From Faecalibacterium hattorii (GTDB lineage: Bacteria > Bacillota > Clostridia > Oscillospirales > Ruminococcaceae): a stretch of DNA of 64,000 nt. Where the stretch lies: assembly GCF_003287455.1 (NCBI RefSeq), contig NZ_PRLC01000013.1:40338-104337 (forward strand), given 5' to 3'. The translations under genes and the position numbers were made by a program. The notes under the pieces were generated by a model. That model worked only from the letters and a program-made list of their open reading frames with translations, searched no databases and was not told where the DNA came from. This document shows, one piece after another, positions 42,499-52,200 of the stretch (its first letter is position 1; the number at the start of each line of letters is the position of its first letter).

Positions 42499-44112
42499 CT
42501 ACTTTCCTTTTGCTATTTTACGAGGATACCATTTTTGAAACCATGCGGTAAATATCCCCATTATTGCTGGAAGAATTGAATTTATAATTCCAACATAACT
42601 TCCTGCGTCAGTACCCATAATAAAATATGTCCAAATTGATGTTACTAAGTAGAGAATACCCCATGCAGCAGTTAAGATACGGTTGGTAGTAATAAACATA
42701 GGGTTTTTCAAGGCTTTTTCCCCACCATAATCATTCATAGAATATTCTGCGGAAAGAGGTATTTTCAGACAAGCAGATATGCTCCACATAATACCAAATG
42801 CTAAATAAGACAATGGCATTACAGTAACAGCCGACAAGTTGATAAGTAGCAACATTGAAAATATGCTTACCAATGCGCCGGAAATTACATCATAAACTGT
42901 TTTTTTGTTTTTATAAAATAGCAAAGGTAATAAGCAACAAACAAAAATGCTGATCATACTTCCCCAAAAAACATGTATATTTGAAGCTATCCAAAATACA
43001 ATCCAGGGGATTAAAACATAACGCATATCTGTTTTTCTTTTTGGTGTTGACTTATCTTTTGTTATATCTGCGTTTTGGTGTTGTCCAAAATAATCGTCCC
43101 ATTTCAGCATTAAGTCAAAATCGCCTTCGACAGAATATAAATGTTTCATTAAAGCGGCAGAGCCTTCTATTTCTCCGGCAGCAATAGATTGCCATACAGA
43201 AAAAGGCGTATGAATTACCGTTGCTGGTTTTTCGTTAAATTTTTCAACAACACGACTTTCCGTTTTTCCCAAGATAATACGATAACGTTTTCCGATGTCT
43301 GTATAATCTATATCAAAGATTATGTCTGTTCCACAATACGCTGCCGGATTATAAAGTGCGGCCATCTGCTTAGTAAAAGTTAACGAAAAATCTTCCTTTT
43401 CGCCTGTTTGCGTGATACCCCAGCTTGCGTCTGCCATGCGCTCGAAAACATCTCTCGGAAATAACAATTCTTGTAGTTTTGCATTTGTTTCTGCTTTTAT
43501 ACCGCCGGAAACATACTCTTGCCCTGCCTGTCGAACAACCGCCAGATATTCTTCTGTACGGTTTGATAATTCTTGTACGCTAAATAGTTCACCTTCTCCA
43601 CAAAATAAGGTAGCATAGTTTCCTTTGCCGTAAATCCTGTCAAATTGTGCTGTTACACTATCGTAATTTGACTTTGTCGTATAAAATCCGCAAGTAGAGA
43701 TTAAAACGTTTTTCTTTCCACTCATATCATATCTTGTAGGGTGGCCGCCGCTTTCTGCATTAGATAGCATGAAAGGCAGAGTTAAAGGAAGCTGCCGATC
43801 TATTACTGTTTTGAGCTTGCCTGGCAAATTGAAATAATATAATGGGAAACTCCAAATTGTGAGATCAGCCCATAATAACTTTTCAAGAACTATTTGCATA
43901 TCATCGTAAATACAGCATTTTCCGGGAGTGGTTTTCCAACAGGAAAAACACCCAAGACAAGAGTTAATATCCATCTGCGCAATATTAAGCCTTTCAATTT
44001 TAGGCAAGCAATCTTTCTGTGCATAGCAAATCCCTTCCAAAAAAGCGTTAGCAAGCCGAAGCGTATTGCTGCGTTCACCCTTTGGGCTTCCATTGACTAA
44101 AAGAATATTCAT
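42499..44112 (-). CDS. NAD(P)H-dependent FMN reductase fused to SCP2-like and membrane domains
   Basis: A 537-residue protein from ATG 44112 (GGAGG 7 nt upstream). Residues 1-195 are a flavodoxin-like FMN reductase (ILLVNGSPKGERSNTLRLA; CLGCFSCWKTTPGKCCIYDD with a Cys cluster; FPLYYFNLPGKLKTVIDR). Residues about 225-345 resemble an SCP2/sterol-carrier domain (YRIILGKTESRVVEKF; AGEIEGSAALMKHLYSVEGD). The last 170 residues have five or six membrane helices. AT-rich compared with the transfer genes. Follows the PadR gene by 2 nt, so PadR-controlled. Perhaps reduces a hydrophobic quinone-like or drug-like compound; this is a guess. Confidence 0.8.
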   Translation of the reverse strand: MNILLVNGSPKGERSNTLRLANAFLEGICYAQKDCLPKIERLNIAQMDINSCLGCFSCWKTTPGKCCIYDDMQIVLEKLLWADLTIWSFPLYYFNLPGKLKTVIDRQLPLTLPFMLSNAESGGHPTRYDMSGKKNVLISTCGFYTTKSNYDSVTAQFDRIYGKGNYATLFCGEGELFSVQELSNRTEEYLAVVRQAGQEYVSGGIKAETNAKLQELLFPRDVFERMADASWGITQTGEKEDFSLTFTKQMAALYNPAAYCGTDIIFDIDYTDIGKRYRIILGKTESRVVEKFNEKPATVIHTPFSVWQSIAAGEIEGSAALMKHLYSVEGDFDLMLKWDDYFGQHQNADITKDKSTPKRKTDMRYVLIPWIVFWIASNIHVFWGSMISIFVCCLLPLLFYKNKKTVYDVISGALVSIFSMLLLINLSAVTVMPLSYLAFGIMWSISACLKIPLSAEYSMNDYGGEKALKNPMFITTNRILTAAWGILYLVTSIWTYFIMGTDAGSYVGIINSILPAIMGIFTAWFQKWYPRKIAKGK

Positions 44113-44114
44113 TT

Positions 44115-44660
44115 TCATTCCTCCATGTTTTCCAAAAGGTGAATACAGTGTTCGATCCATTCCAGATACATTTGTGTATATCTCTTTCCAAAGTCAGCTG
44201 TCATTTGCCAAAATACCGCACTTTTTTTGTCGGGTATCATTTCTTGATACGATGTAATAGAAGCGTCTGTCTGTTGGAGCGCCTTTGAGCCAATGCGGTA
44301 TTCATCATTAAGTTGTTTGAAAAAATCCAAGCTACTTGAAATGGGCAATTCACCCATAAAAAAGATTTTCATTAAAGTTGGAGAACGCATATCAATATTT
44401 ACATCTGGGTCCCTTAACCAACGTAGCAACTCTTCTCGTCCTTCTTCTGTAATAGAACAGATATTTTTATTTGGTTTGCCCGATTGTTCAACAGTATGTT
44501 TTTCAATCCATTTGTTTTTTTCTAAAACAATAAGTTCACGATAAATCTGGCTGGTTTGAGCAGGCCAAAAGAATTTAAGCGAACTTTCAAAGGCTTCTCG
44601 AATTTCGTAGCCAGTCATATCCCCATAGTTTAGTAATCCCAATATCCCATGTTTAAGCAT
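44115..44660 (-). CDS. PadR-family transcriptional repressor
   Basis: A 181-residue protein: N-terminal winged helix (LKHGILGLLNYGDMTGYEIR; QIYRELIVLEKNKWIEKH) and C-terminal helical Vir_act_alpha_C-type dimer domain. PadR proteins are ligand-released repressors of detoxification or efflux genes. The gene follows a strong promoter overlapped by a perfect 20-bp inverted repeat, the expected operator, and leads directly into the reductase gene. Confidence 0.93.
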   Translation of the reverse strand: MLKHGILGLLNYGDMTGYEIREAFESSLKFFWPAQTSQIYRELIVLEKNKWIEKHTVEQSGKPNKNICSITEEGREELLRWLRDPDVNIDMRSPTLMKIFFMGELPISSSLDFFKQLNDEYRIGSKALQQTDASITSYQEMIPDKKSAVFWQMTADFGKRYTQMYLEWIEHCIHLLENMEE

Positions 44661-44688
44661 AACGAGGCTTTCTCCTTTAATAAATTAT

Positions 44689-44741
44689 ATATTCAACAAG
44701 TGGAATATGAATATTATATTCCACTTGTTGAATATTGTCAA
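44689..44741 (-). promoter_or_regulatory. PadR operon promoter with 20-bp inverted-repeat operator
   Basis: Minus-strand promoter TTGACA (44736-44741), 17-nt spacer, TATAAT (44713-44718). A perfect 20-bp inverted repeat, ATATTCAACAAGTGGAATAT at 44689-44708 and its complement at 44716-44735, separated by 7 nt, covers the spacer, the -10 box and the transcription start. Bound repressor would block polymerase fully. Confidence 0.88.
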
Positions 44742-44745
44742 GTGT

Positions 44746-44795
44746 ATGTGTCTTGAAACAAATTAAAAGGATGTGTCTTGAAACAAATTAAAAGG
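44746..44795. repeat. perfect 25-bp tandem duplication
   Basis: 44746-44770 and 44771-44795 are identical and directly adjacent (unit begins ATGTGTCTTGAAACAAATTA). It lies just upstream of the PadR promoter and in the leader of the divergent XRE gene. Confidence 0.9.
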
Positions 44796-44878
44796 AATTA
44801 TTTAAGCTAATAATAAGAACTATATAGACATATCCAAGAAGAAAGGTGAACAGTAGAATGTAATAGGGTGAATGAATA

Positions 44879-45229
44879 ATGGCAAAAAGACCTGTACCAT
44901 TGTACGATTTTAAGGCTTTCGGGGCAGCTATAAAAGCCGCGAGAAAAGAATGCGGCGAGAGCCGGAAAAAAGTAAGCGACGAGTTATATATCTCCCCGCG
45001 CTACCTTGCGAATATCGAGAACAAGGGACAACAGCCGAGTTTACAGGTGTTCTATGACCTTGTAACCCGGTATCATATTTCGGTAGATCAATTTTTCTTT
45101 CCGAACAGCAATGCGGAGAAATCCACCGGGCGGCGGCAGCTTGACGCGCTGCTGGACGGTATGAGCGATAAAGGCATACGGATTGTAACCGCAACGGCAA
45201 GAGAGATCACGGAAGTCGAAAAAGAGTAA
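44879..45229 (+). CDS. XRE-family regulator of the conjugative element
   Basis: A 116-residue protein with one Cro/CI helix-turn-helix (FGAAIKAARKECGESRKKVS; YISPRYLANIENKGQQPSLQ) followed by a short tail (QLDALLDGMSDKGIRIVTA). Regulators of this layout commonly sit next to mobC/relaxase in Tn1549-like elements. It lies upstream of leader module copy 1 and could regulate mobilisation genes. Confidence 0.88.
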   Translation: MAKRPVPLYDFKAFGAAIKAARKECGESRKKVSDELYISPRYLANIENKGQQPSLQVFYDLVTRYHISVDQFFFPNSNAEKSTGRRQLDALLDGMSDKGIRIVTATAREITEVEKE

Positions 45230-45352
45230 GCACAAAGCAAAATGGGCAAAAGGACGCTATGGAAACGTATTGTTTCTATGGCGTTTTTCTTTTTCTGCGG
45301 AAGTGTTCAGCAAATTTGTATTTTTATCGTGGGAGAATACGAAAAGATGAAT

Positions 45353-45452
45353 AGCAAGCATAGGAAAGGGGTACCCTTTCCGTATTTTCGCCCCCTGCCC
45401 CCTGCGGCGTGTTGGTTGAAAATTGCTTGTTGGGAAGTGTCCCAAACCCTCT
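45353..45452 (+). promoter_or_regulatory. 100-nt leader module, copy 1 (upstream of mobC)
   Basis: Three parts: block A 45353-45384 (32 nt) with hairpin GGAAAGGGGTACCCTTTCC; a 38-nt core 45385-45422; block B 45423-45452 (30 nt) with hairpin TTGGGAAGTGTCCCAA. Blocks A and B are identical, in inverted orientation and with the same 38-nt spacing, to 53290-53321 and 53222-53251. Block B ends 22 nt before the mobC ATG. Function unknown: oriT, single-stranded promoter or leader control are possible. Confidence 0.8.
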
Positions 45453-45474
45453 AAGCAGAAAGGAGAGTCGGCGC

Positions 45475-45804
45475 ATGGACGGACGAAAGAGAACGGTGCA
45501 AATCAAATTCAGAGTAACCGAGGAAGAACGGGCATTGATCAAGGAGAAAATGAAGCTCGTCCCCACTCGGAACATGGAAGCCTATTTGCGGAAAATGGCA
45601 ATCGACGGATACATCATTCGGATAGACCATAGCGACATAAAGGCTATGACAGCGGAGATACAGAAAATCGGGGTCAATATCAATCAGATTGCAAAGCGCG
45701 TCAATGCGACGGGCAGCGTCTACCAAGAGGACATAGAGGAAATAAAGGGGGTGCTTGCGGAGATATGGCGGTTACAAAGATTAAACCTGTTAAAAGCACG
45801 TTGA
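45475..45804 (+). CDS. mobC: mobilisation protein MobC
   Basis: A 109-residue accessory relaxosome protein. N-terminal ribbon-helix-helix-like region (RTVQIKFRVTEEERALIKEK) and the conserved Bac_mobilization segment VNINQIAKRVNATGSVYQED. GGAGAG precedes ATG 45475. The end overlaps the relaxase gene by 40 bp, as usual for mobC-mobA pairs. Helps the relaxase bind and nick oriT. Confidence 0.92.
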   Translation: MDGRKRTVQIKFRVTEEERALIKEKMKLVPTRNMEAYLRKMAIDGYIIRIDHSDIKAMTAEIQKIGVNINQIAKRVNATGSVYQEDIEEIKGVLAEIWRLQRLNLLKAR

Positions 45805-47102
45805 GCAAAGCCCTTGACTATATCCAAAACCCGGACAAGACCGACGGGAAAATGCTGGTGTCCTCTTTCGGCTGCTCCTATGAAACGGCAGACATTGAGT
45901 TTGGATTTACCCTGTCGCAAGCTCTGGACAAGGGAAACAATCTCGCCCATCACTTGATACAATCCTTTGAGCCGGGGGAAGTCGATTATGAAAAAGCCCA
46001 TGAGATCGGGCGGCAGCTTGCCGACGCGGTAACAAAAGGGCAGCATGAATACGTTTTGACGACGCACATTGATAAGGGGCATATCCATAACCACATCATT
46101 TTTTGCGCGGTCAACTTTGTAGATCACCACAAGTATGTTTCCAACAAGCGCAGCTATTACGGCATACGCAACATCAGTGACAGGCTGTGCCGGGAAAATG
46201 GCTTGTCGGTGGTTGTGCCGGAGAAAGGCAGCAAGGGGAAAAATTATGCTGCATACCACAAGGAGAAATCCGCAAAGGCAAAACTAAAGATTGCCATTGA
46301 TACCCTAATCCCGCAGGTAAACAGCTTCGAGGAATTGCTATCCCGTCTGCAAGGGTTGGGGTATGAGATAAAGCGCGGAAAATATGTGTCCTGCCTTGTA
46401 CCAGGGCAGGAACGGTTTACCCGCTTAAAAACCATTGGCGCAGACTACACCGAGGAAGCAATCCGGGAACGGATAGAGGGCAAGCGTACCCACGCAGAAA
46501 AAGCCCCGCAAGCAGATCGGGGCGTCAGTCTACTTATTGACATTGAGAACAGTATCAAGGCAGCGCAAAACCGGGGCTATGAGCAATGGGCGAAAATCTA
46601 CAATCTGAAACAGGCGGCAAAAACATACAGCTTCCTCACGGCGCATGGGATTGAACAGTATGCGGATTTGACCGCCAAAATTGCGGAAGTCCAGACGGCA
46701 AGCGAACAGGCAGCAGCCACCCTAAAAGACATGGAAACAAGGCTTTCCGATATGGCGGTGCTTATCAAGAACATTACCACCTACCAAAAGACAAAGCCCG
46801 CTTATGACGCATACCGAAAGGCAAAGAATAAGGGCAGCTACCGGGCAGCCCATGAGCGCGAAATCATTTTGCATGAAGCGGCGGCAAAGGCACTAAAGTC
46901 GGCGGGCGTTTCCAAACTTCCCGACGTTTCCGCGCTGCAAGCGGAGTATGCCAAACTGCAAGAGCAAAAAGAAGCCCTGTACGCCGAGTATGGCAAACGC
47001 AAAAAACAGGTCAAGGAATACGATGTTATCAAGCGAAATATCGACAGCATTTTGAAAAAAGATTACCCGCTGGAACGTGGAAAGGAAGTGGGACGAGAAT
47101 AA
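45765..47102 (+). CDS. relaxase (MobA/VirD2-like)
   Basis: A 445-residue nickase that cuts oriT and pilots the strand. The N-terminal relaxase domain carries the three-histidine motif HIDKGHIHNHIIF; the nicking Tyr is expected in the first 30 residues (KALDYIQNPDK). The C-terminal 200 residues are coiled-coil rich (KAKNKGSYRAAHEREIILHE). It overlaps mobC and is on the plus strand, opposite to the rest of the transfer operon. Confidence 0.94.
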   Translation: MAVTKIKPVKSTLSKALDYIQNPDKTDGKMLVSSFGCSYETADIEFGFTLSQALDKGNNLAHHLIQSFEPGEVDYEKAHEIGRQLADAVTKGQHEYVLTTHIDKGHIHNHIIFCAVNFVDHHKYVSNKRSYYGIRNISDRLCRENGLSVVVPEKGSKGKNYAAYHKEKSAKAKLKIAIDTLIPQVNSFEELLSRLQGLGYEIKRGKYVSCLVPGQERFTRLKTIGADYTEEAIRERIEGKRTHAEKAPQADRGVSLLIDIENSIKAAQNRGYEQWAKIYNLKQAAKTYSFLTAHGIEQYADLTAKIAEVQTASEQAAATLKDMETRLSDMAVLIKNITTYQKTKPAYDAYRKAKNKGSYRAAHEREIILHEAAAKALKSAGVSKLPDVSALQAEYAKLQEQKEALYAEYGKRKKQVKEYDVIKRNIDSILKKDYPLERGKEVGRE

Positions 47103-47171
47103 GGTTTTTGGTGGATTTTTTTACATATTCATGCTACAATTTTTAATGAAGATAAAAGAGGAAGTGGTTAG

Positions 47172-47642
47172 ATGAGATTTTCAGAAATATTGAACAGACT
47201 TACAGGCATTAGCTGTCCTGTATTTGGAATATCATGGAATCCCGTTGATACAGAGCGCAGCATAGCCAGACGGATAATTATTTTTTTAGAACCGCGTAGG
47301 GTGCTATATTCGGCATACGAATATGAGTCTGTATGTCCTTGTATTACATCAGTTACAGAAATAAAGAATTATCTTACCTCTGAACTCCAACAAATAGATG
47401 AAAAGTCAGAACTTAATTCTTATGTTAGAGCTATGCGTAATGCTTGTAATAAATTCTTGAGCAAATGTCCAGACCGTAAAGAGTTTCGTTGCCATGCTTG
47501 CCAAAACGGAAACATTGATAATTGGATTTTTACATCAGCAGTAGGAGAACTTCGCGGCGTTTTTGGGGTAATGGTAGGACAAATAGCAACAGCATACGGG
47601 ATAGATGTTGAAGATGATTTAGCGCAAATAATCCCTGAATAA
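47172..47642 (+). CDS. AT-rich cargo gene 1, hypothetical (DUF6650-like)
   Basis: A 156-residue protein starting MRFSEILNRLTGISCPVFGI. A central CHACQNG segment and the C-terminal block LRGVFGVMVGQIATAYGIDV look like conserved features. I recall the N- and C-terminal patterns from a family named DUF6650, without known function; treat that as tentative. GAGGAAG precedes the ATG. Base composition is clearly AT-rich against relaxase and Ard genes. It is followed 29 nt later by cargo gene 2, and the pair has its own terminator, suggesting a transferred two-gene unit. Confidence 0.75.
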   Translation: MRFSEILNRLTGISCPVFGISWNPVDTERSIARRIIIFLEPRRVLYSAYEYESVCPCITSVTEIKNYLTSELQQIDEKSELNSYVRAMRNACNKFLSKCPDRKEFRCHACQNGNIDNWIFTSAVGELRGVFGVMVGQIATAYGIDVEDDLAQIIPE

Positions 47643-47671
47643 TAGATATAGAATGCGTGAGGTGTATATTC

Positions 47672-48526
47672 GTGGGAAAAATTGAAGAATTATTAGTAAA
47701 TAGGGGTCTATATGATAGTGTAGATATTTCAATTGATGATTTAGACGAACTTGAGAAGTATCTTTCCAAAAGAGATTATGTTGGAAATACAATTGACTGC
47801 TTTTGTAAGCAATGTGGTACAAACAGAGTATTCGAGTATGCTACGAGCGAAATACACGAAGAAACGGGTATCATGCGAATAAATATTTTTGATGATGTAA
47901 GTGGGAAAATGCGCATACCCAAAAAAGAAGAAACTTTTAATTCTTATCTTAACAAAAGATATGTTTTGACATATCGCTGCACACGAGATAAAGGACATGC
48001 AATTCTATTTGATTTAATTGTGACTGACGATAAAATAATCAAGATCGGGCAATATCCTTCGGTTGCTGACTTAGTGATACCTGAAATTGCAAAATATAAA
48101 TCTGTTTTAGGAACTCAATACCGTGAATTAAGCAAAGCAGTAGGCTTGTTTGCTCATGGCATTGGCATAGGATCATTTGTATATTTACGTCGTATTATTG
48201 AAAAATTAGTATTTGATAAATATAGTGAAGTTGCAGACAGAATTTCAATACCAAGTGAGGAATTTGAACACCAGAAGTTTGACGTAAAAATTGAAACTTT
48301 GAAAGAATTTCTTCCAAATATTTTAGTTGAAAATAAGAATGTTTATGGTATTGTGAGCAAAGGCATACACGAGTTAAGCGAAGATGAATGTCTTGAAATG
48401 TTCCCCTATGTTCGAGCAGGCATTGAACTAATCCTTGATGATTTATTGGCAGAAAGAGAACGAAAAGCGAAAGAAAAAATGTTTGAAAAGTTTGTAGCAC
48501 AAAAAACTGGGGAATTAAGAAAATGA
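47672..48526 (+). CDS. AT-rich cargo gene 2, zinc-finger and HEPN/DUF4145-like hypothetical
   Basis: A 284-residue protein from GTG 47672 (GAGG 9 nt upstream); an ATG nearby is out of frame. The N-terminal third contains DCFCKQCGTNRVFEY, and a further Cys in YVLTYRCTRDKGH, a likely zinc-binding module. The C-terminal half is helical with VGLFAHGIGIGSFVYLRRII as the most distinctive segment, followed by charged helices (AERERKAKEKMFEKF). The LRRIIE pattern resembles DUF4145/HEPN-like helical domains seen in RNA-targeting defence proteins, but I do not see a secure RxxxxH motif. Function unknown. Confidence 0.75.
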   Translation: MGKIEELLVNRGLYDSVDISIDDLDELEKYLSKRDYVGNTIDCFCKQCGTNRVFEYATSEIHEETGIMRINIFDDVSGKMRIPKKEETFNSYLNKRYVLTYRCTRDKGHAILFDLIVTDDKIIKIGQYPSVADLVIPEIAKYKSVLGTQYRELSKAVGLFAHGIGIGSFVYLRRIIEKLVFDKYSEVADRISIPSEEFEHQKFDVKIETLKEFLPNILVENKNVYGIVSKGIHELSEDECLEMFPYVRAGIELILDDLLAERERKAKEKMFEKFVAQKTGELRK

Positions 48527-48529
48527 GAA

Positions 48530-48575
48530 AAAACCGGGGCGCAGCAGCCGATTATGGCCACCACGCCCCGGTTTT
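48530..48575 (+). terminator. terminator of the cargo pair
   Basis: AAAACCGGGGCG and CGCCCCGGTTTT pair perfectly around a 22-nt loop, 4 nt after the stop of cargo gene 2. Confidence 0.85.
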
Positions 48576-48673
48576 CTATGGGTGCAGGAAAAGGCGTTAC
48601 GCAGTAGAACGCCATTTTTGAGGGAAAAGGTATTAAGTCCTTGCCCTATGGAAAAACGGCTGTCAGAGCCGCG

Positions 48674-49060
48674 CTATACAAGGGATTTTGCGCCCCTATC
48701 GCGTAACAGGGAACGCATTTTTTTCATACGCTCGGCGGCTTGTCTGCGGGTAATCCGCTTACGGCACTCCGGGCAGTATTTGACGCTGTTAGAGCTGGAC
48801 GCAAAGAACGCGCCACACTCGGTACACCGTTTCTTGTCCTCGGTGTTCATCAGTTCCGCATACAGGAGCTTGTCGGCGGGAAGTACAGCGACGCGAAACC
48901 ATTTACAGAGCAGCGAATAAGAAATAAGCTGCGGACAAACACACTCGTCCCCATCGTCCAGTAAAAGGCATTTTCCATTGATACAGTTGCAGCACTCCTT
49001 TTTTACAAGGGTGTTGACTTTCCGGCTTTGCGGCGGTGTCAGCCGCTTAACCGCGCTCAT
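48674..49060 (-). CDS. cysteine-rich VLP-domain protein
   Basis: A 128-residue protein with cysteine pairs KECCNCINGKC, ECVCPQ and CTECGAFF..YCPECRKR. The order and LLCKWFRVAVLPADKLLY match the Cys_rich_VLP family of conjugative elements. The C-terminus is basic (RRQAAERMKKMRSLLRDRG), so DNA or RNA binding is likely. Overlaps the TTRAP gene by ATGA; the last gene of the transfer operon in this direction. Confidence 0.88.
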   Translation of the reverse strand: MSAVKRLTPPQSRKVNTLVKKECCNCINGKCLLLDDGDECVCPQLISYSLLCKWFRVAVLPADKLLYAELMNTEDKKRCTECGAFFASSSNSVKYCPECRKRITRRQAAERMKKMRSLLRDRGAKSLV

Positions 49061-49269
49061 GCTTCATCAGCGGCATATACGGCAAGCTCGGCGTATTCTT
49101 CATCGGTTAAAGCGTCCACTTTGGAAAGGGTGCGCCTTGCAAGCTCCCGCATATCCGCGTCCATATCGGGCAGCGCGGCGGTCATGTTCTCCATAAGCTG
49201 CGCCTTGCCGCCCTCGTGGTAAATGCTCAACAGGTTTGTTTCTTCAACGGTAAACTGTACCATGCTCAT
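49057..49269 (-). CDS. transposon-transfer assisting protein (TTRAP family)
   Basis: A 70-residue acidic protein: FTVEETNLLSIYHEGGKAQL and TLSKVDALTDEEYAELAVYA, the TTRAP pattern found between the Ard megaprotein and Cys-rich VLP genes of Tn1549-like elements. Overlaps both neighbours by ATGA. Biochemical role unknown; the family name comes from presence in transfer regions. Confidence 0.88.
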   Translation of the reverse strand: MSMVQFTVEETNLLSIYHEGGKAQLMENMTAALPDMDADMRELARRTLSKVDALTDEEYAELAVYAADEA

Positions 49270-52200
49270 ACCTCCAATTCGTGATTTTTCGTTTTTGCGG
49301 TCTTTTTCTGTGCCGCCCGTTCCTTTTCTGCCCGAAGCTGCGCCAAGATAGAGGGCTTTTCCTCTTTATCGCTGCTGCGTCCTTTTTCTGCCTTAATTGC
49401 GGCGGCATAATCCACAAGGGAGATCGGCTCGCCTGCCTTTGCCTTTTGCTCCAGCTCTCCGACAGTGGGCGTCTGGGGCGTGTTATTGATAATACCGTCA
49501 AAGTTGTTGTCGTTCTGCTCTACGGTATCTTCAATGTGCTTTAAGGGATTGACTTTTTCCGGCTGCTCGGCGGCAATGGCAAACGCCCGCGTACCATTGC
49601 CCATAATCAGATATTTTCCGTCCTCGGATTGATGATGAAAACCATATCCGGCGGCTTCCATCTGTTCACGGCTCATGTCTGTTACATGGAACGTCCCTCG
49701 CGGTGTTCGGATTGTTTCGCCTGTTTCCCGTTCGTCGGGGGTAAGCTGCTGCGCCTGTTCCTTGAAAAACTCCGGTACCTCTTGATAGCCGATACTGTCT
49801 ACATAGTGGGCGGTGTCCTTGCCGTTTTGATGGAGTACCACAATATCGGAAACGGAAAGACTATGCCCCTTAAAATCGGCGGGGTGGTCGAGATTGAAAC
49901 GGGTGTAAATATCTTCAAGGGAAGTGTCTGGCGCAAGGGGCGCGGTGTAGATCAGCTCATAATTTGCCCGGTCTACGGCGTGTCCCGTTGCCTGTAAGCG
50001 ATCGTAAGGCTCGAAACGCAAGTCCCTTGTTTCGTCCCCGCGCTTTAGCTGATAAATGGAAAAGGTGTCCTTGTCCTGCTCGGCGGTCTGCGCCTGTGCA
50101 TACAGTTCCTTTACCTCGCCTTGCGTCAGCTCTCCGGCGTTGAGCTGCGCCATCAGTTCGCGGCATTTCTCCGGAATCCCGATATACAGCACGTCCCCGA
50201 TTTTTGCCTTTCCGTCCTCCTGCGGGAAATATGCCTGTAAGATATACAGGTTATCCCGGCTGTCGCTGCCGGGGTTGGCGTGTACCTTGTAGATCGGCTC
50301 CGGCGCGGGCTTTTCCTGTGAAGCTGCCTTTTGCCGCTGGATATGCGCCCGCTGTAAGTCGGTGGGCTTTTCCCCGGTAAGGGGCTGTATGGCTTTGATG
50401 TAGTTTGCAGAATAATAGGCGTTGTCGGTAAGCTGACGTTGCCACGCTTCGGCTTTGGGGGACCAGCGAAAACCGTTTGATTTCAATTCTTCCCGTGTCG
50501 CTGCGTCCGGCTTTTCGTCAAAGAAAATTTGCAGGCGGTTTGCTTCGGTGTTGGCTTCCACCTTGCCGCCCTCAAACTCCCAACCGACGTAGCCGATTTC
50601 CTTTTGCAGCGAAAGGGATTTGATACGCTCTTTCACGCGCCGGATTTCCGCGTTGTTGTTGGATAACGCCCATGTAGGGTACGGCTTATCCTCAATATGC
50701 CACTGGCTCGACATATCTGCTTTCATTTTCTCGATACTCTCCGGCGACAAATGGGGGCAACCGTCAAGGGCCTTGTGTTTGCGGTAATAGGCGTTTACCG
50801 CTTTCATGGTTTCCTGCGCTTTCTCCAATCCCGCAAGTTTCTTTTCCAGCTTTTGAACCGCCTGCGGGTCGTCCGCGCTGATACCGCCCATACCTGTACT
50901 GCGGATTTTATCAAGCAAGCCTTGAATATCCTGCCACTCCCGGTAGTTGGTGTCACGGGCGGCGTTTTGCTTTTCTTTCTTGCGTACAGGGAAATTAGAA
51001 CCGCCCGCAATCAAGATAGAGGGAACGCGGGCGTCGATCTCATAGCCCTTGTTCATATTTGCCGCAAGTTTCCGGGCGTAGGTATCAAGCAGACTGTCGA
51101 TTTTCTCATGGTACATCGGGTCTACCCGCGCTTTCTGCCGCTCGGCAAGCTGTACGGCTTCGTCTACATAGCTGCGGTATTCTGCCGTTGCGCTGCCGGG
51201 TTTGTAGTCGGAATAGCTGTTCATTTCCTTAGCGCGTCGGGCTGCGGCTTCGTTGATGGTGTAGTAGGTTACTGTGGTCTGCGTCGCTTCCTGCGGTGTA
51301 GCTTCCGGCGTTGCCTGTTCCGGCTGCGCTGCCGGTTCCTGCGGCTCCTGTTCGGGTTGCGACTCTGCCTTTACAAGCTGCCCGTCCACATAGGAATAAC
51401 CCTGCGCCGCGATTGCTTCAAGGGTATTGTCTGTGACCTCGCCCCGCGACTTCATATCCATTTCAATCAAGGTTTGCAGGGTATCTTTTACGGTGCTGGA
51501 AAGTTCCTGTTTCTGTTCGGGGGACAGCTTATCAAAGACAGGGGTTTCCGGCTCCTGCTGGATAGGCTGCGTTTCCTGTTCCTGTACGGCGGCTTTTTCC
51601 TTTTGGATTTCCGCAAAATTCCTGTCTATGGTTTCGATTAGCTTTGTGGCGGTGCTGCGGATTGTTTCAAGAGAGCCTTTCAGCTCTGCAAGCTCTTTTC
51701 CGCTGCTCCACCCGGCAACGTAACCAAAAGAATAGTCGGACGTATCAAGCCCGTAATGCTGGCAGACAACATACGCAACACTTTCCGCTTGTACCTCACG
51801 GGTACGGCGGTCGGGGCGTGCTGGGTCGTCCGGGTCAGTGTCGTGCATGGTGGCATGGGATATTTCATGGATTGCCGTTTTGATATTCTGCAATTCACTC
51901 ATACCCTCATTGATTGCGATACGGTTTTCTTCATAATAGCAGCGTCCTTTTGCGCCGCCGCTTAATACTTCAAAGCCCATAGCAAAGGGGGAAGTCCGTT
52001 CAAGAGCTGCAAAGAAGTCCTGGTACTGTTCCACGTTGCCCATCAGCTCGGAAACAGAAAGGGCGGGCAGCTCTTTTCCCTCGGTCTGGGACACATCAAA
52101 GACAGATACCACCTTATAGGCGGGTATGGTAATTTCCTGCGTTTCCATAACCGGTTTTCCGTCTGCGCCAATCATGGGCTTTTGCGTGTCGGGGTCGATT

